From the NCBI RefSeq assembly GCF_006517175.1, contig NZ_CP041186.1, forward strand, positions 806,001-870,000: a DNA stretch of 64,000 nucleotides, written 5' to 3'. This document shows, piece by piece, positions 53,788-63,491 of the stretch. Under the pieces are notes generated by a model. It did not search any database, had not been told where the DNA came from, and saw nothing but the letters and a program-made list of their open reading frames with translations. The DNA comes from Persicimonas caeni (GTDB taxonomy: Bacteria > Myxococcota_A > Bradymonadia > Bradymonadales > Bradymonadaceae). Within the stretch, counting starts at the first letter, position 1. Every line of letters begins with the position of its first letter. The translations under genes were made by a program, and so were the position numbers.

Positions 53788-55080
53788 TTACTGAGCGGCG
53801 TCGAACACGCAGTACTCGGTGCCGTCGAAGTCGGTGCAGACGCCGCCACGATCGGTGCAGTCAGCACCGTCGCCTTCGCAGGGAACTTCGCAGTAGCTGC
53901 TGTCGTTGCAGCGACCCTGGGTTCCGTCTTGGAACTGACAGTCGGCGTCAGTCGCGCAGGACGGGCTGCAGAGACCGAGAGGCGATCCATCCTGGTCCAG
54001 TTGGACGACGTTGCACGAGAACTCTCCGGTATCACCACGGAGGCAGTCGGTGTTCTCACTGCACAGCGGCTGGCAAATGCCAATGGTGCCCCCCTGACCG
54101 TCATCTTGTCCGCCGCAAATCGCTTCCAAACCGCAGCCGGTGGTCGGACCATACTGAAGTCCGTAGTTGCAGAAAACCGCGAGGCAGAAGCCACCATCAA
54201 CGTTGGTGTTGCAGAAGCCACCACCCTGCTCGGTCACCGACGGATCCGGACCGCCACAGTCGGGGTTGTCGGCGCAGGCACCGCCCAGATTGTCCGGGCT
54301 GTAGGAGCAGTACTTCTGACCATCCTCGCCGGCGCCGAGGTACGGATCGACACATTCTTCGTCAGCGCCACACTCCGTGGCGTCCGTGCACGGAGTCGCA
54401 CAACCGAAGTTGACCTCGACTTCGCCGGCGGCGCAGTCGGCGCAGGCTTCGATCTCGGTGGTGCAGCTATTGCGGAAGCAGTTCGGATCTTGGCTGTTCT
54501 CGCAGTTGTCGTTGGCGCAGGTCAGCATCGCCTCGAAGGCGTCTTGGGCGTCGCGGGTACCATTGGCCAGACACTCGGAAACGCAAGCGTTGGTCTCACA
54601 GGTGTTGTAGCAGTCGAAGACCTCGGAGCAGGTCGCGTTGCCGCTCGGAAGCTCGTAGCAAACGCTGTCGCCCGACTGGAGCTCGATGCATTCTTCGGGA
54701 GCGGTGCAATCGCTGTCCGCGGAGCAGATGGCCAAGCACTCGGTGTTGCCTTGCTGGTCGATCTGAACTTCGAGCTCGCCCTCGGCGCAACCGCCACCGG
54801 TGCCGCCGTCGTCGTCGGTGCCAGCATCGTTGTCGTTGTTGCCAGTGCCGGTACCGCCAACGCAACCACCCTGCTGGCAGGTCGCGCCAGCTTCGGTGCA
54901 CTCGTCGTCGGTGCTGCATGCCGGATAGCAGCCTTCTTCACCATTGACCACAAGGCTGACTTCGCCCGAGGGGCAATCGTCGCCGCCACCTTCATTGTTG
55001 TCATCGCCACAGGCGACGCCGAAAACCGAGACGCCGGCGATCAAACAAAGCGCGGCGCAAAGTCTAAAAATCGTGTTCAT
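53788..55080 (-). CDS. Cysteine-rich lipoprotein
   Basis: 430 residues from MNTIFRLCAALCL; AAGGA-type site just upstream. Lipobox FGVAC (Cys24), then an Asp/Asn/Gly-rich segment and many cysteine modules of the form CxxDxDCxxxxxC (CYPACSTDDECTEAG, CLAICSADSDCTAPEEC, CSPSCATDADCQFQDG). These resemble dickkopf/EGF-like disulfide modules common in secreted proteins of Myxococcota. Probably a surface protein; a longer reading from 55377 is not supported. A truncated second copy lies at 51000-51730. Confidence 0.82.
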   Translation of the reverse strand: MNTIFRLCAALCLIAGVSVFGVACGDDNNEGGGDDCPSGEVSLVVNGEEGCYPACSTDDECTEAGATCQQGGCVGGTGTGNNDNDAGTDDDGGTGGGCAEGELEVQIDQQGNTECLAICSADSDCTAPEECIELQSGDSVCYELPSGNATCSEVFDCYNTCETNACVSECLANGTRDAQDAFEAMLTCANDNCENSQDPNCFRNSCTTEIEACADCAAGEVEVNFGCATPCTDATECGADEECVDPYLGAGEDGQKYCSYSPDNLGGACADNPDCGGPDPSVTEQGGGFCNTNVDGGFCLAVFCNYGLQYGPTTGCGLEAICGGQDDGQGGTIGICQPLCSENTDCLRGDTGEFSCNVVQLDQDGSPLGLCSPSCATDADCQFQDGTQGRCNDSSYCEVPCEGDGADCTDRGGVCTDFDGTEYCVFDAAQ

Positions 55081-55342
55081 CGTCCTTACCTTAATAAGTT
55101 GACTAACCTCAGCAAAACCAAATGCAGCCACCGTAAAGTCGCGGCCAAACCTCAATGCTCTCCCCCACCCGTCGACGAACAAGAGGCTCAAAGCCCCTGA
55201 AATTGCGTCACTTTCACGTGGGTGACACAAAAAATTCGCTTGCTCGTCGAGCGTTGCAACTCTACCGAACGAAAATGCAGAGTCAAGCGCACCCACATTA
55301 TCGCACAAAAATCGACCTCTGAAGGCCCTCAGAGGCAGAAAA
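55081..55342. promoter_or_regulatory. Upstream region of the Cys-rich lipoprotein gene
   Basis: Intergenic, no gene. Should hold the minus-strand promoter of the lipoprotein gene; I cannot name -35/-10 boxes confidently. Confidence 0.4.
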
Positions 55343-55366
55343 GGGAGCGCCTTTGGCGGCGCTCCC
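55343..55366 (-). terminator. Terminator of the Ser/Thr kinase gene
   Basis: 9-bp stem GGGAGCGCC (55343-55351)/GGCGCTCCC (55358-55366) followed on the minus strand by TTTTCTG, 76 bp after the kinase stop. Confidence 0.88.
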
Positions 55367-55441
55367 TCAAAAATCACTCATCCAATTGTGAGCATTCAGC
55401 GGACAGTGAAGCAGTCACACATCCATCAATAAGCGACAGTG

Positions 55442-56581
55442 TCAACACATCGGCAAGTTGAGATCGGCGTCGTGCGCGCGGCTCAGGTAATGAGCATCAG
55501 ATTCATCATGGGTCGCGCCGGTCGAAGCAATCACTGTGAACAGCGCGCGCATACACATCATCAGGTAGAGCATCATGGCGTTGTTGCGCCCAGCGGGCGA
55601 GTTGCCATGCTTGGTCGGGTCCATCATGGCGCGCGACCACTCGGTGGTGGCCGCGTTCTCCAAGGCAACCTTCTCCATCTCGGCGCGCATGGCCTTCTGA
55701 ATGGCCATCTCGAGCGCCTGGATCATCTCGGGCGCCGAGTCAAAGCGCGTCTCGGGGCGCTTGCTCAGCGTACGCATGATGACTTCTTCGAATTCGGGTG
55801 AGATCGCCGGGTTGACCTCGCGCGGGCGCACCGGCTCGGCGTGGGCATGCGCCTCGAGTAGCTCGCGCGGCGTGGCTCCGTCGAACGGGCGCTTGCCGCA
55901 GGCCGCTTCGTAGAGCATGACGCCCAGGCTGTAGATGTCGCTCGAGAGCCCCACGCTGTCGGGGTCGGTGACTTCTTCGGGCGAGATATACGCGGCGGTT
56001 CCGGCGATCTTGGCGCGCTCTTCTTGGCTGAGCGGCTGGTCGGCGAAGCGTGCGAGCCCGAAGTCGATGATCTTGGCGACGTAGCGTCCACTATGCGGAG
56101 TGATCAGCACGTTGGCCGGCTTCATGTCGCGGTGGACGACGCCGTGGCGGTGTGCGTGAGTGAGCCCGCGAAGGATGTCGGTGAACAGACAAGCGAGCTC
56201 CATCTGGTCTGCATGCTCGGCCTGCGACTTCATCCACTCTTCGAGCGTGACGCCCTCGATATACTCCATGACGTAGGCAAGGTGCCCGTCAATCTCGAGG
56301 ATCTCGTGAAAGCGCACCACGTTTTGGTGACGCATACGCATCATGATGCGCGCCTCGCGGTAGAACTTTCTGCGCTTGCTCGGATCCGCCAAGAGGTGTG
56401 GGTGCAGCACCTTGACGGCCACCTTCGAGAAGGTATCGCGGGGGCGAGCCTCGTAGACGTAGCTCGTGGCGCCCTTGCCGGCAAAGCCGTTGATGACGTA
56501 ATTGCCAAATGTATCGCCGTAGCGAAGCGTCGGCTCGGGCTCGCCTGGCTCGAGACGCGGCTTTCGGTGAATCGCGGTCAT
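55442..56581 (-). CDS. Hanks-type serine/threonine protein kinase
   Basis: 379 residues from MTAIHRKPRLEPG; GGAGGG lies about 5 nt upstream. Kinase motifs in order: glycine loop FAGKGATSYVYEA, Lys in VAVKVLHPHL, catalytic loop VVHRDMKPANVLI, DFGLARF and the APE-equivalent AYISPEEV, then SSDIYSLGVMLYEAACG. The domain ends near residue 280. A C-terminal tail with a hydrophobic stretch (AMMLYLMMCMRALFTVIA) may insert in the membrane. Signals and substrates unknown. Confidence 0.93.
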   Translation of the reverse strand: MTAIHRKPRLEPGEPEPTLRYGDTFGNYVINGFAGKGATSYVYEARPRDTFSKVAVKVLHPHLLADPSKRRKFYREARIMMRMRHQNVVRFHEILEIDGHLAYVMEYIEGVTLEEWMKSQAEHADQMELACLFTDILRGLTHAHRHGVVHRDMKPANVLITPHSGRYVAKIIDFGLARFADQPLSQEERAKIAGTAAYISPEEVTDPDSVGLSSDIYSLGVMLYEAACGKRPFDGATPRELLEAHAHAEPVRPREVNPAISPEFEEVIMRTLSKRPETRFDSAPEMIQALEMAIQKAMRAEMEKVALENAATTEWSRAMMDPTKHGNSPAGRNNAMMLYLMMCMRALFTVIASTGATHDESDAHYLSRAHDADLNLPMC

Positions 56582-56696
56582 CAAAACCCTCCATGGTTTC
56601 GACCAATGCAGTCGCATCCGTGCGACGTGTGAGGTCATGATGCCGCAGAATCAGAAGGTGTCAAAAAATTCGTTCAGGAACCGAGGCGCCACGCTT

Positions 56697-57410
56697 ATGA
56701 AACTACAAATCAAATATTTTGCCGGCCTGCGCGAACGCTTCGGAACGGCCGAAGAAACCATCGAAATCGACGCGCACGCCCCCACCGTCGCCGACTTGTG
56801 GCGAGCCCTCGAGGGAGCCCATCCGGAGATCGGACGCATGAAGAAGTTCGTTCGCGTGGCGGTCAACCGCGACTTCGCCGACGAGACGACCCGGCTCGCC
56901 GCCGACGACGAGATCGCGTTGATCCCGCCGGTGTCCGGCGGCGCGGGCGAAGAGCCACGCTCCGAAGACGAGCCGACTGAACTCGAGGACCCGACCGGGG
57001 CCTTCCGGATTACGCTCGAAGCGCTCGACACCGACCGGGTGCGCACGCATGTCACCCGCCCCGAGGCCGGCGCCATCGTCTTGTTCGAGGGCGTGGTGCG
57101 CGACCACACCGGCGACCATGACGTCAGCCACCTCGAGTACGAAACCTACCTGGAGATGACCCTCGACAAGCTCGTGCAGACGGGCGAGGAGGTCGCCGAG
57201 AAGTGGGAGCAGTGCCAAATTGCCATCCATCACCGCTACGGGCGCCTCGAAATCGGCGAGAAGGCGGTCGTTATCGCCGTCTCCAGCCCCCATCGCGCCG
57301 CGGCCTTCGAAGCGTGCCAATACGCCATCGACCGGCTCAAGGAGATCGTGCCTATTTGGAAAAAAGAAGTCGGCCCCGACGGCGCCGAGTGGATCGGCAT
57401 GGGGCCATAG
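56697..57410 (+). CDS. Molybdopterin synthase MoaD-MoaE fusion
   Basis: 237 residues. Residues 1-82 are a ubiquitin-like MoaD (MKLQIKYFAGLRERFGTAEE ... EIALIPPVSGG); residues from about 100 are MoaE (GAIVLFEGVVRDHTGDHDV, HHRYGRLEIGEKAVVIAVSS, IVPIWKKEV). MoaE transfers sulfur from MoaD thiocarboxylate to precursor Z. The MoaD di-glycine must be C-terminal to act, but here (81-82) it is internal, so cleavage is expected, as reported for Mycobacterium MoaX. Start at ATG 56697 with GAGG about 10 nt upstream. Confidence 0.92.
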   Translation: MKLQIKYFAGLRERFGTAEETIEIDAHAPTVADLWRALEGAHPEIGRMKKFVRVAVNRDFADETTRLAADDEIALIPPVSGGAGEEPRSEDEPTELEDPTGAFRITLEALDTDRVRTHVTRPEAGAIVLFEGVVRDHTGDHDVSHLEYETYLEMTLDKLVQTGEEVAEKWEQCQIAIHHRYGRLEIGEKAVVIAVSSPHRAAAFEACQYAIDRLKEIVPIWKKEVGPDGAEWIGMGP

Positions 57411-57423
57411 GACTAACAATTCA

Positions 57424-57497
57424 CCACGGTGAGCACGGGGACACGGAGAACTGCTCAAAGAAAGTAGTCCCCCGTGCTCCCGGAGGTCTCCGTGGTT
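57424..57497. terminator. Palindromic structure between convergent moaDE and rpoD
   Basis: Outer arms ACCACGG (57424-57430)/CCGTGGT (57491-57497) and inner arms GAGCACGGGG (57432-57441)/CCCCGTGCTC (57471-57480). The sequence type (ACCACGG-GAGCACGG-GACACGG) is a known widespread intergenic repeat style. Probably terminates both genes. Confidence 0.75.
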
Positions 57498-57508
57498 AGT
57501 GCGCGGTT

Positions 57509-59134
57509 TTAATTTTCGTAAAAGATCTTCAGATCGGCCGCTTTTTCGGGCTGGCGCAGCTTCTGGAGCGCCTTCGCTTCGATCTGGCGGATACGCTCGC
57601 GTGTCAGGTTGAAGTCTTGGCCGACCTCTTCGAGGGTGTGGTCGGTCTTCTCGCCGATGCCGAAGCGCATGCGCAAGATCTTCTCTTCGCGCGGGGTCAG
57701 CGAAGCCAGCAGCGACTTGGTCTCGTCTTTGAGGTTCTGGGTGAACGCTTCCTCGGCCGGGTCCGCAGCCTTCTCGTCTTCGATGAAGTCACCGAGTTGA
57801 CTGTCGTCCTCGTCGCCCACAGGGGTCTCGAGGCTGACCGGGTGGCGCGAAATGCGCAGCGCCCGGCGCACCGAGTCGATCTCCATGTCGAGCTTCTCGG
57901 CGATCTCCTTGGCGTTCGGCTCCCGGCCGAGTTCCTGCTCGAGCTCACGTGAGGTGCGCGAGATGCGGTTGATCGTCTCGATGAGGTGCACCGGGATACG
58001 GATGGTGCGCGCCTGGTCGGCGATAGCTCGTGTAATCGCCTGGCGGATCCACCAGGTGGCATAGGTCGAGAATTTGTGACCACGCTGATACTCGAACTTC
58101 TCGACTGCGCGCATCAGCCCGATATTGCCCTCTTGGATGAGATCCAAAAAGTGCATGCCGCGGTTGACGTACTTCTTGGCGATGGAGACGACGAGCCGCA
58201 AGTTAGCGCGGATCATCTCGGCCTTGCCCCGGTCGGCGCGGCGCTCGCCGGCCTTGATGAGCAGCACCTTCTCGATGAGCTTGTCTTTGGGGAGGTGGAA
58301 CTCCTGCTCGATCGACTCGATGATCGCGCGTGACGACTCGACGACCTGGCGGGTCTGCTCGAGATAGCGCTCGTCAAAGGGAAGCTTCGAGAAATTGATC
58401 TCCTCGCCGGCCCGCTGCTTTTCCATCAGCTCTTCGAGCTCCGCGCGCCGCACGTAACAGCGACGGTAGCGATCTTCGATGCGCCTCTCGCAGCGTTGGA
58501 TATTATCCATCGCGTCTTTGAAGCGGTTGGCGATCTCATTGAAGAAACGCTGCGAGAGCTGGGCGCCGTGGATCGATTCGACCAGCTTTTCCTGAGCGGC
58601 GTCGAGCTTTTTGCGCGCCTTGTCGAGCTTGGCGTCGTCGGCTTGCTGCTCGGCCAGGTCGACGAGCTTGTCTTGCGCCTTGCACACCTTTTTGTAGGCG
58701 GCTTCGACGCGGTCGAAGCGCGCGAACACCTCCGGTGCGACAGGCATGTCGCTGTCATCGGCGCTGGGCGTATACTCGTCGAAGACCTCACGGGCGCGGG
58801 CGCTGCCGTCGATGAGGCGCTCGGGCAGCTCCAAGATCATGCCGATGCCGGCGGTGCTGGTGACAATGATGTCGAAGCACTCTTTGCGCCCCGCCTCGAT
58901 TTCCTTGGCGACGGCGACCTCACCGGCCCGGTCGAGCAGACTCACCTCGCCAATCCCCTTCAAGTACATCTTGACCGGGTCGAGATCACGCCAAGACTCC
59001 ACACGCGTGCGATTGAGGCGGTTTGCCTTTCGTCGCTTCTTGCGCTCGGAGATAAGATCCTCGCGTTCCTTCTCATCGGCAACTGCCTCAGAACCCGTCC
59101 CGTTTGCGTCCATCACCTGCGATCGCTCCGTCAT
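57509..59134 (-). CDS. rpoD: Primary RNA polymerase sigma factor (sigma-70)
   Basis: 541 residues. Region 1.2 near [16 protein letters not shown], region 2 [20 protein letters not shown] and [20 protein letters not shown], region 3 [20 protein letters not shown], region 4 [18 protein letters not shown] segment with [18 protein letters not shown]. Region 1.1 is very short. A non-conserved helical insert lies between 1.2 and 2.1. Housekeeping sigma factor. ATG 59134 has an acceptable site; a second in-frame ATG at 59113 is possible. Confidence 0.95.
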   Translation of the reverse strand: MTERSQVMDANGTGSEAVADEKEREDLISERKKRRKANRLNRTRVESWRDLDPVKMYLKGIGEVSLLDRAGEVAVAKEIEAGRKECFDIIVTSTAGIGMILELPERLIDGSARAREVFDEYTPSADDSDMPVAPEVFARFDRVEAAYKKVCKAQDKLVDLAEQQADDAKLDKARKKLDAAQEKLVESIHGAQLSQRFFNEIANRFKDAMDNIQRCERRIEDRYRRCYVRRAELEELMEKQRAGEEINFSKLPFDERYLEQTRQVVESSRAIIESIEQEFHLPKDKLIEKVLLIKAGERRADRGKAEMIRANLRLVVSIAKKYVNRGMHFLDLIQEGNIGLMRAVEKFEYQRGHKFSTYATWWIRQAITRAIADQARTIRIPVHLIETINRISRTSRELEQELGREPNAKEIAEKLDMEIDSVRRALRISRHPVSLETPVGDEDDSQLGDFIEDEKAADPAEEAFTQNLKDETKSLLASLTPREEKILRMRFGIGEKTDHTLEEVGQDFNLTRERIRQIEAKALQKLRQPEKAADLKIFYEN

Positions 59135-59555
59135 GTCTTCGCCCTGACCTTCGAGAAGCCTCGGATTCTCGTCACACCCATGACACCGATGTCATAGGCT
59201 GTGAAAAATTTACACCGCTCGCACCCGTTCCCGAGCCCTGTCTGTGCGACAGGCATTGCATCTGCGCGCTGGCCGGCTCTTCGACGTACAACCGCCCAAA
59301 AGCTGCCTCGCATCGATGCCTATCCGGGTTTCTACACATGCAACATGCAGCAGCAGCATCTTCTTCCGGCCCCGGATAGAGACCTGGAGAACCTTATCGA
59401 ACCTCCAGATAAGCCGGAAGAAGTCTCACTCGCCACGATCAACGTGCAAAATGCGTGCACATCCAAAAAATTGCGTCGTGATCGACAAAAAAATAGGCCA
59501 CGGCATGGTCGCCGCAGCCCTCTACTTCAAATCGATTTGTCGGAATCCGCGTAGG
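59135..59555. other. Intergenic region with a two-tier hairpin
   Basis: No supported gene. A 10-bp stem TTCTTCCGGC (59361-59370)/GCCGGAAGAA (59413-59422) encloses a second stem CTGGAG (59384-59389)/CTCCAG (59403-59408). It lies downstream of the MerR-type gene on the minus strand and upstream of rpoD. May be a terminator or a structured leader. Confidence 0.55.
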
Positions 59556-60281
59556 TCATACGGGCCTCTGCGCGGCGCGCGCCAAGCCCTGGAGCTGCTC
59601 GCGCAGCCCACGGACGATTCGCGGATCGAGTCCGCCTCGGCTCTTCTCGGCGAGCTTGTCTTCGAGCCCAGCGATGGTCTGGTTCGCTTCGGCCAACTCG
59701 ACCTCGAGACTTTCGACGGTCTCTTTGGAAGCGGCCAGCTCGACCTCGAGGCTTTCGATGGTCTCCCTGGAATCGGCTAGCTCGACCTGGAGCGTCTGGA
59801 CGGTCTTCGTGGACTCGGCCAACTCGACCTCGAGTGCTTCGATTTGCTGGCTCTGTGAGGCGAGTCGGTCTTCCCACATGTCAGGCTGCGAGTCGACCTG
59901 CTCGTCGACACGCGCGCTCAGCTCCTCGACTTCGTCGCGAAGCCGGGCATTCTCGGCCTCGAGCTCCTCTGCCCTACCATCATCGGCCACCACGTCTGCG
60001 TTGGCGTAGCAGGGCTTGCCTTCGCGCTCGAGTTCGAGCTGGCGACGCGCGCCGGCGATGGTGAACATCTCGTTATACAGAAGGTCGCGAATCTGGACGA
60101 TCAGCTCGATATCTGCGCGCTGATAGACCCGCTGACCGCTGTCGGTCTTATCGGGGTCGAGCACGTCGAACTCGCTCTCCCAATAACGCAACACGTACGG
60201 CTCGAGATCGAGCAGCTTGGCGACCTCGCCAATCTTGAAGTACGTCTTGTCGGGGATCGTGATCGCGTCCAGTTGACTCAT
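59556..60281 (-). CDS. MerR-family regulator with long coiled coil
   Basis: 241 residues. N-terminal winged helix YFKIGEVAKLLDLEPYVLRY and GQRVYQRADIELIVQIRDLL (MerR fold). From about residue 105 to 215 a coiled coil, of which about four 14-residue repeats (consensus LEVELAxSxxTVES) are encoded by 42-bp units at 59689-59846. AGGAG 7 nt upstream. Adjacent to ihfA and pheST, a neighbourhood often seen for this regulator in deltaproteobacteria. Target unknown. Confidence 0.9.
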   Translation of the reverse strand: MSQLDAITIPDKTYFKIGEVAKLLDLEPYVLRYWESEFDVLDPDKTDSGQRVYQRADIELIVQIRDLLYNEMFTIAGARRQLELEREGKPCYANADVVADDGRAEELEAENARLRDEVEELSARVDEQVDSQPDMWEDRLASQSQQIEALEVELAESTKTVQTLQVELADSRETIESLEVELAASKETVESLEVELAEANQTIAGLEDKLAEKSRGGLDPRIVRGLREQLQGLARAAQRPV

Positions 60282-60375
60282 CCAAAAACTCCTGCACTGC
60301 GCGAAGCTCGACAGCGTTAACGTCTACAACCATTTACTCGACAACAGCCATTCACTCAACTCATCCGAGCAGCTC

Positions 60376-60663
60376 TCAGGCGTCGCCGTTCAGCTCGTCT
60401 TTGAGCACCTGGCTGACCTTGAACCGAAGCACTTTGCGCTCGGGGATCATGATCTCGACGCCGGTGCGCGGGTTACGACCCACACGTTCTCCTTTGTGGC
60501 GCACTTCGAATTTGCCGAAGCCGCTGACCTTGAGCTCCTCGCCTTCTTCGAGCGTCTCTTTGATCGTCTCGAGCACGGTGTCGACGTAGTCGGAGGCTTC
60601 CTTCTTGGTCACACCAACGGTTTCATAGACAGAGTCCACCAATTCGTTCTTGGTCATCGTCAT
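60376..60663 (-). CDS. ihfA: Integration host factor subunit alpha
   Basis: 95 residues. HU/IHF fold with KVSGFGKFEVRHKGERVGRN and the arm PRTGVEIMIPERKVLRFK. AGGAG 9 nt upstream of the ATG. Lies between the merR-type gene and pheT, as in many proteobacteria. Bends DNA in recombination and transcription. Confidence 0.93.
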   Translation of the reverse strand: MTMTKNELVDSVYETVGVTKKEASDYVDTVLETIKETLEEGEELKVSGFGKFEVRHKGERVGRNPRTGVEIMIPERKVLRFKVSQVLKDELNGDA

Positions 60664-60915
60664 GGACTACTTCTCCTGTCTTTAAAAATTTCAATAAGTC
60701 ACTGAAAGATCGCACTGATCAGCGAGCAGTGCGGTCCCCCGACCACCCGTCAATCAACCACGCATTTTGTAGCCGTATCAGATCATTTATTCAAGGAGCA
60801 AGATTGAGAAGGCGGCGAAAATGCTCAGTAATTACGTGGAGGTCGCGAGGTCGAATGGCGCAGGAATCGAGGGGCGGGAGGGCGGCGGGGATGCCGGCTG
60901 AGGGAGAAGAGAATA

Positions 60916-60950
60916 CGGGACGCGGCGCCGGGTCATAGCGCCGCGTCCCG
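60916..60950 (-). terminator. Terminator after pheT
   Basis: 13-bp perfect stem CGGGACGCGGCGC (60916-60928)/GCGCCGCGTCCCG (60938-60950), followed on the minus strand by TATTCTCTTCTC. It suggests ihfA has its own promoter in the 296-bp gap upstream of it. Confidence 0.88.
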
Positions 60951-60959
60951 TTGTTCAGA

Positions 60960-63440
60960 TCAACGCAGGGTCGCGCCGACTTCGCCTTCGAGCCAGTCGA
61001 CAAGCAGATTATCGGCTCGCTCGACGTCTTCGTCGGTGAGCGTCTTCTCGGACGAACGGTAGACCACCGACAGCGCCAAAGAGCGCTTGCCTTCGGCGAC
61101 CTGCTCACCAGAATACACGTCGAAGAGCTCGACCGATTCAAAGATCCGACCGAACTCGTCGTTCTCGGTCGCCAGTCGCTCTACGGCACCCTCGAGATCG
61201 GCGTAGTGCGCGTCGAGGTCGTACAAGAGCGCAAAGTCGTGAGTGACGGCCGGGTAACGTGACAGTGCGGTATAACCCATCTCGCGTCGGCCCAGCTCGA
61301 ACAAGGCGTCGAGATAGACTTCGGCCACGAGCACATCCTGCTCGACGTCGAGTTCGGCGGCCACCGCCGGATGCAGACGACCGGCGCGAGCAATCAAATT
61401 GTCCCCGCCGCTCCACTCGGCCTGCACGCCCGGATGCAAATACGGCTCCTGCTCCGAAGGCACCTGCCACTCGAGCTCACCGGTGGCAAAGGGGCGACAG
61501 ATCGCTTCGATGACGCCTTTGAGATCGAAGAAGTCCCACTCGCTGTCGCCACTCCAGTGCTGCTCTTTTCGGCCGCTCATCAAGAGCGCCAGCGTCGGAC
61601 GTTCTTCGTCGGGGAAATAGCGCCGACCAAACTCGAACAGCGTAACATCGTGGGTGCGCTGGGCGAGGTTCGTCTGCAGGTTGTCCAACAAACCGGGCAC
61701 AAGCGTGGTCTGCATGTGACGGTCGCTGGCGATGAGCGGGTTCGCGAGGTCGACCGTCTCGCGGCGACGATCGCCTTCGGCGAGGCGCAGCACGTCGAGA
61801 TCTTCGGGTGACATGAAGCCGTAATTGACGACCTCGAATAGACCGAACGAGAGCAACTGAGTACGAATTCGATTGCGCACGTCACGGTCGGGCCGCGACA
61901 CGATGGTCGGACGCTCCTCGGCGTCGGGACGAATCGTGTGGGCATATCCCATCGACGAGCGCGGGAGCTGCTCGGGGATATTGTCGTAGCCGTGCATCCG
62001 CGCGACCTCTTCGACCAGATCGATCGGCCGCGTCAGGTCGGGTCGGTACGTCGGGATCGTGCACGCCCAAGCGCTATCCTGCTCGACGAGCGCGATGCCC
62101 AGCGCCGTCAGGTGCTCTTCGACCGCCTGCTCGGTGAGGTTCGCCCCCAGAACACGCTCGCTCAGCCCCTTGGCGAGCACGGTCGTCGCCGGCTCGGTGA
62201 CGCCTTCGCTTGTGGCTTCGGCGATCCCTGCGCGCACCTTCGGCTCGGCGCCGAGGTGCTCCTGGGCCTTCACCATCAAGCGCACGGCACGCGCCAAGGC
62301 CTTCGGAAGCCCGGCAGGGTCGATGCCGCGCTCGAAGCGATGGCTCGAGTCGGTGTGCAGCGAGTGGCGCTTGGCGCTCTTTCGCACGGTCGTCGGGTCG
62401 AAGTAGGCGCATTCGATGAGGATGCGGGTGGTCTCGTCGCCCACCTCGGTCTCCTCGCCTCCCATCACGCCGGCGATCGCCACGGGGCGTTCGCTGTCGG
62501 CGATCACGAGATCGGCCGGATCGAGCTCGTACTCGTTATGGTCGATGCCGACCATCGTCTCGCCCTTTCCTGCCCGCCGCACGCGAATTTCGGGCCCCGA
62601 CAGCTCGTCGAGGTCGAAGGCGTGCAGGGGCTGGTTGAGTTCCATGAGCACGTAGTTGGTCACGTCGACGATATTGTTGACGCTGCGAAGCCCCACTGCG
62701 GCCAGTCGCGCCTTGAGCCAGGCTGGGCTCGGGCCGACTTTGACATCTTCCATCACCGCGAACAGGTAGCGCGGGCAGCCATCGGCGTCCTCGACCGTCA
62801 GCGGGGCGGCGTCGGTAGCCTGGTCGCCCTCGCCTTCCCACGGTGCAGCGCCGCCGAAGGATTCCGGCGTCTTCAATTCGCGGCCGTACAGCGCGGCGAG
62901 TTCGCGGGCCACGCCCATATGGCCGAGGCAGTCGGGGCGATTGGGCGTCAGGTCGATCTCGATGACCACTTCCTTGAGGTCGAGGGCCTCGAACACCGGC
63001 CGTCCCAACTCGAGCGTCTTGGGCAAGAGCAAGAGCCCGTCGGACTCCTCCTCCAGATCGAGCTCGTCGGCGCTGCACAGCATGCCGCTCGACATCTCCC
63101 CGCGCACCTTGCGCGAGACGATCTCGAAGTCGACGCCGGGAGGGCTACTGCCCGGAAGCGCCAAGGGCACATAGTCGCCCTCGCCCATATTCTTCGCCCC
63201 GCAGACGACCTGCGTGAACTCATCGGCGCCGTAGTCGACGTCGCACAACACGAGTTTGTCGGCGTTCGGGTGCTCGCGAATCTGATCGATACGGGCCACG
63301 ACGATATCATCGGCGCCCTCGCCCAATCGCTCGACGCCGTCGACCTCCAGGCCGGCCATCGTCAGACGATGGACGACCTCATCGACAGCGAGTCCGTCGA
63401 GATCCACCCACTCTTGGAGCCAGTTCCAGCTTACTTTCAT
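60960..63440 (-). CDS. pheT: Phenylalanyl-tRNA synthetase beta subunit
   Basis: 826 residues. N-terminal tRNA-binding OB fold (ANKLVLCDVDYGADEF-like, VVCGAKNMGEGDYVPLALPG), B3/B4 editing region, B5 domain, and C-terminal FDX-ACB domain (SRYPAVTHDFALLYD ... RSLALSVVYRSSEKTLTDED). Pairs with PheS to charge tRNA-Phe. Follows pheS by 51 bp. Confidence 0.96.
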   Translation of the reverse strand: MKVSWNWLQEWVDLDGLAVDEVVHRLTMAGLEVDGVERLGEGADDIVVARIDQIREHPNADKLVLCDVDYGADEFTQVVCGAKNMGEGDYVPLALPGSSPPGVDFEIVSRKVRGEMSSGMLCSADELDLEEESDGLLLLPKTLELGRPVFEALDLKEVVIEIDLTPNRPDCLGHMGVARELAALYGRELKTPESFGGAAPWEGEGDQATDAAPLTVEDADGCPRYLFAVMEDVKVGPSPAWLKARLAAVGLRSVNNIVDVTNYVLMELNQPLHAFDLDELSGPEIRVRRAGKGETMVGIDHNEYELDPADLVIADSERPVAIAGVMGGEETEVGDETTRILIECAYFDPTTVRKSAKRHSLHTDSSHRFERGIDPAGLPKALARAVRLMVKAQEHLGAEPKVRAGIAEATSEGVTEPATTVLAKGLSERVLGANLTEQAVEEHLTALGIALVEQDSAWACTIPTYRPDLTRPIDLVEEVARMHGYDNIPEQLPRSSMGYAHTIRPDAEERPTIVSRPDRDVRNRIRTQLLSFGLFEVVNYGFMSPEDLDVLRLAEGDRRRETVDLANPLIASDRHMQTTLVPGLLDNLQTNLAQRTHDVTLFEFGRRYFPDEERPTLALLMSGRKEQHWSGDSEWDFFDLKGVIEAICRPFATGELEWQVPSEQEPYLHPGVQAEWSGGDNLIARAGRLHPAVAAELDVEQDVLVAEVYLDALFELGRREMGYTALSRYPAVTHDFALLYDLDAHYADLEGAVERLATENDEFGRIFESVELFDVYSGEQVAEGKRSLALSVVYRSSEKTLTDEDVERADNLLVDWLEGEVGATLR

Positions 63441-63491
63441 TGTAGTTCTCTTGAGTCTTGAGTCTTGAAGTCTCGAGGTTTCGGCTCATGG

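Noticed and set aside
59201..59554. 117-residue frame between rpoD and the MerR-type gene
   Set aside because: No family or ribosome-binding site, and it contains the two-tier hairpin.
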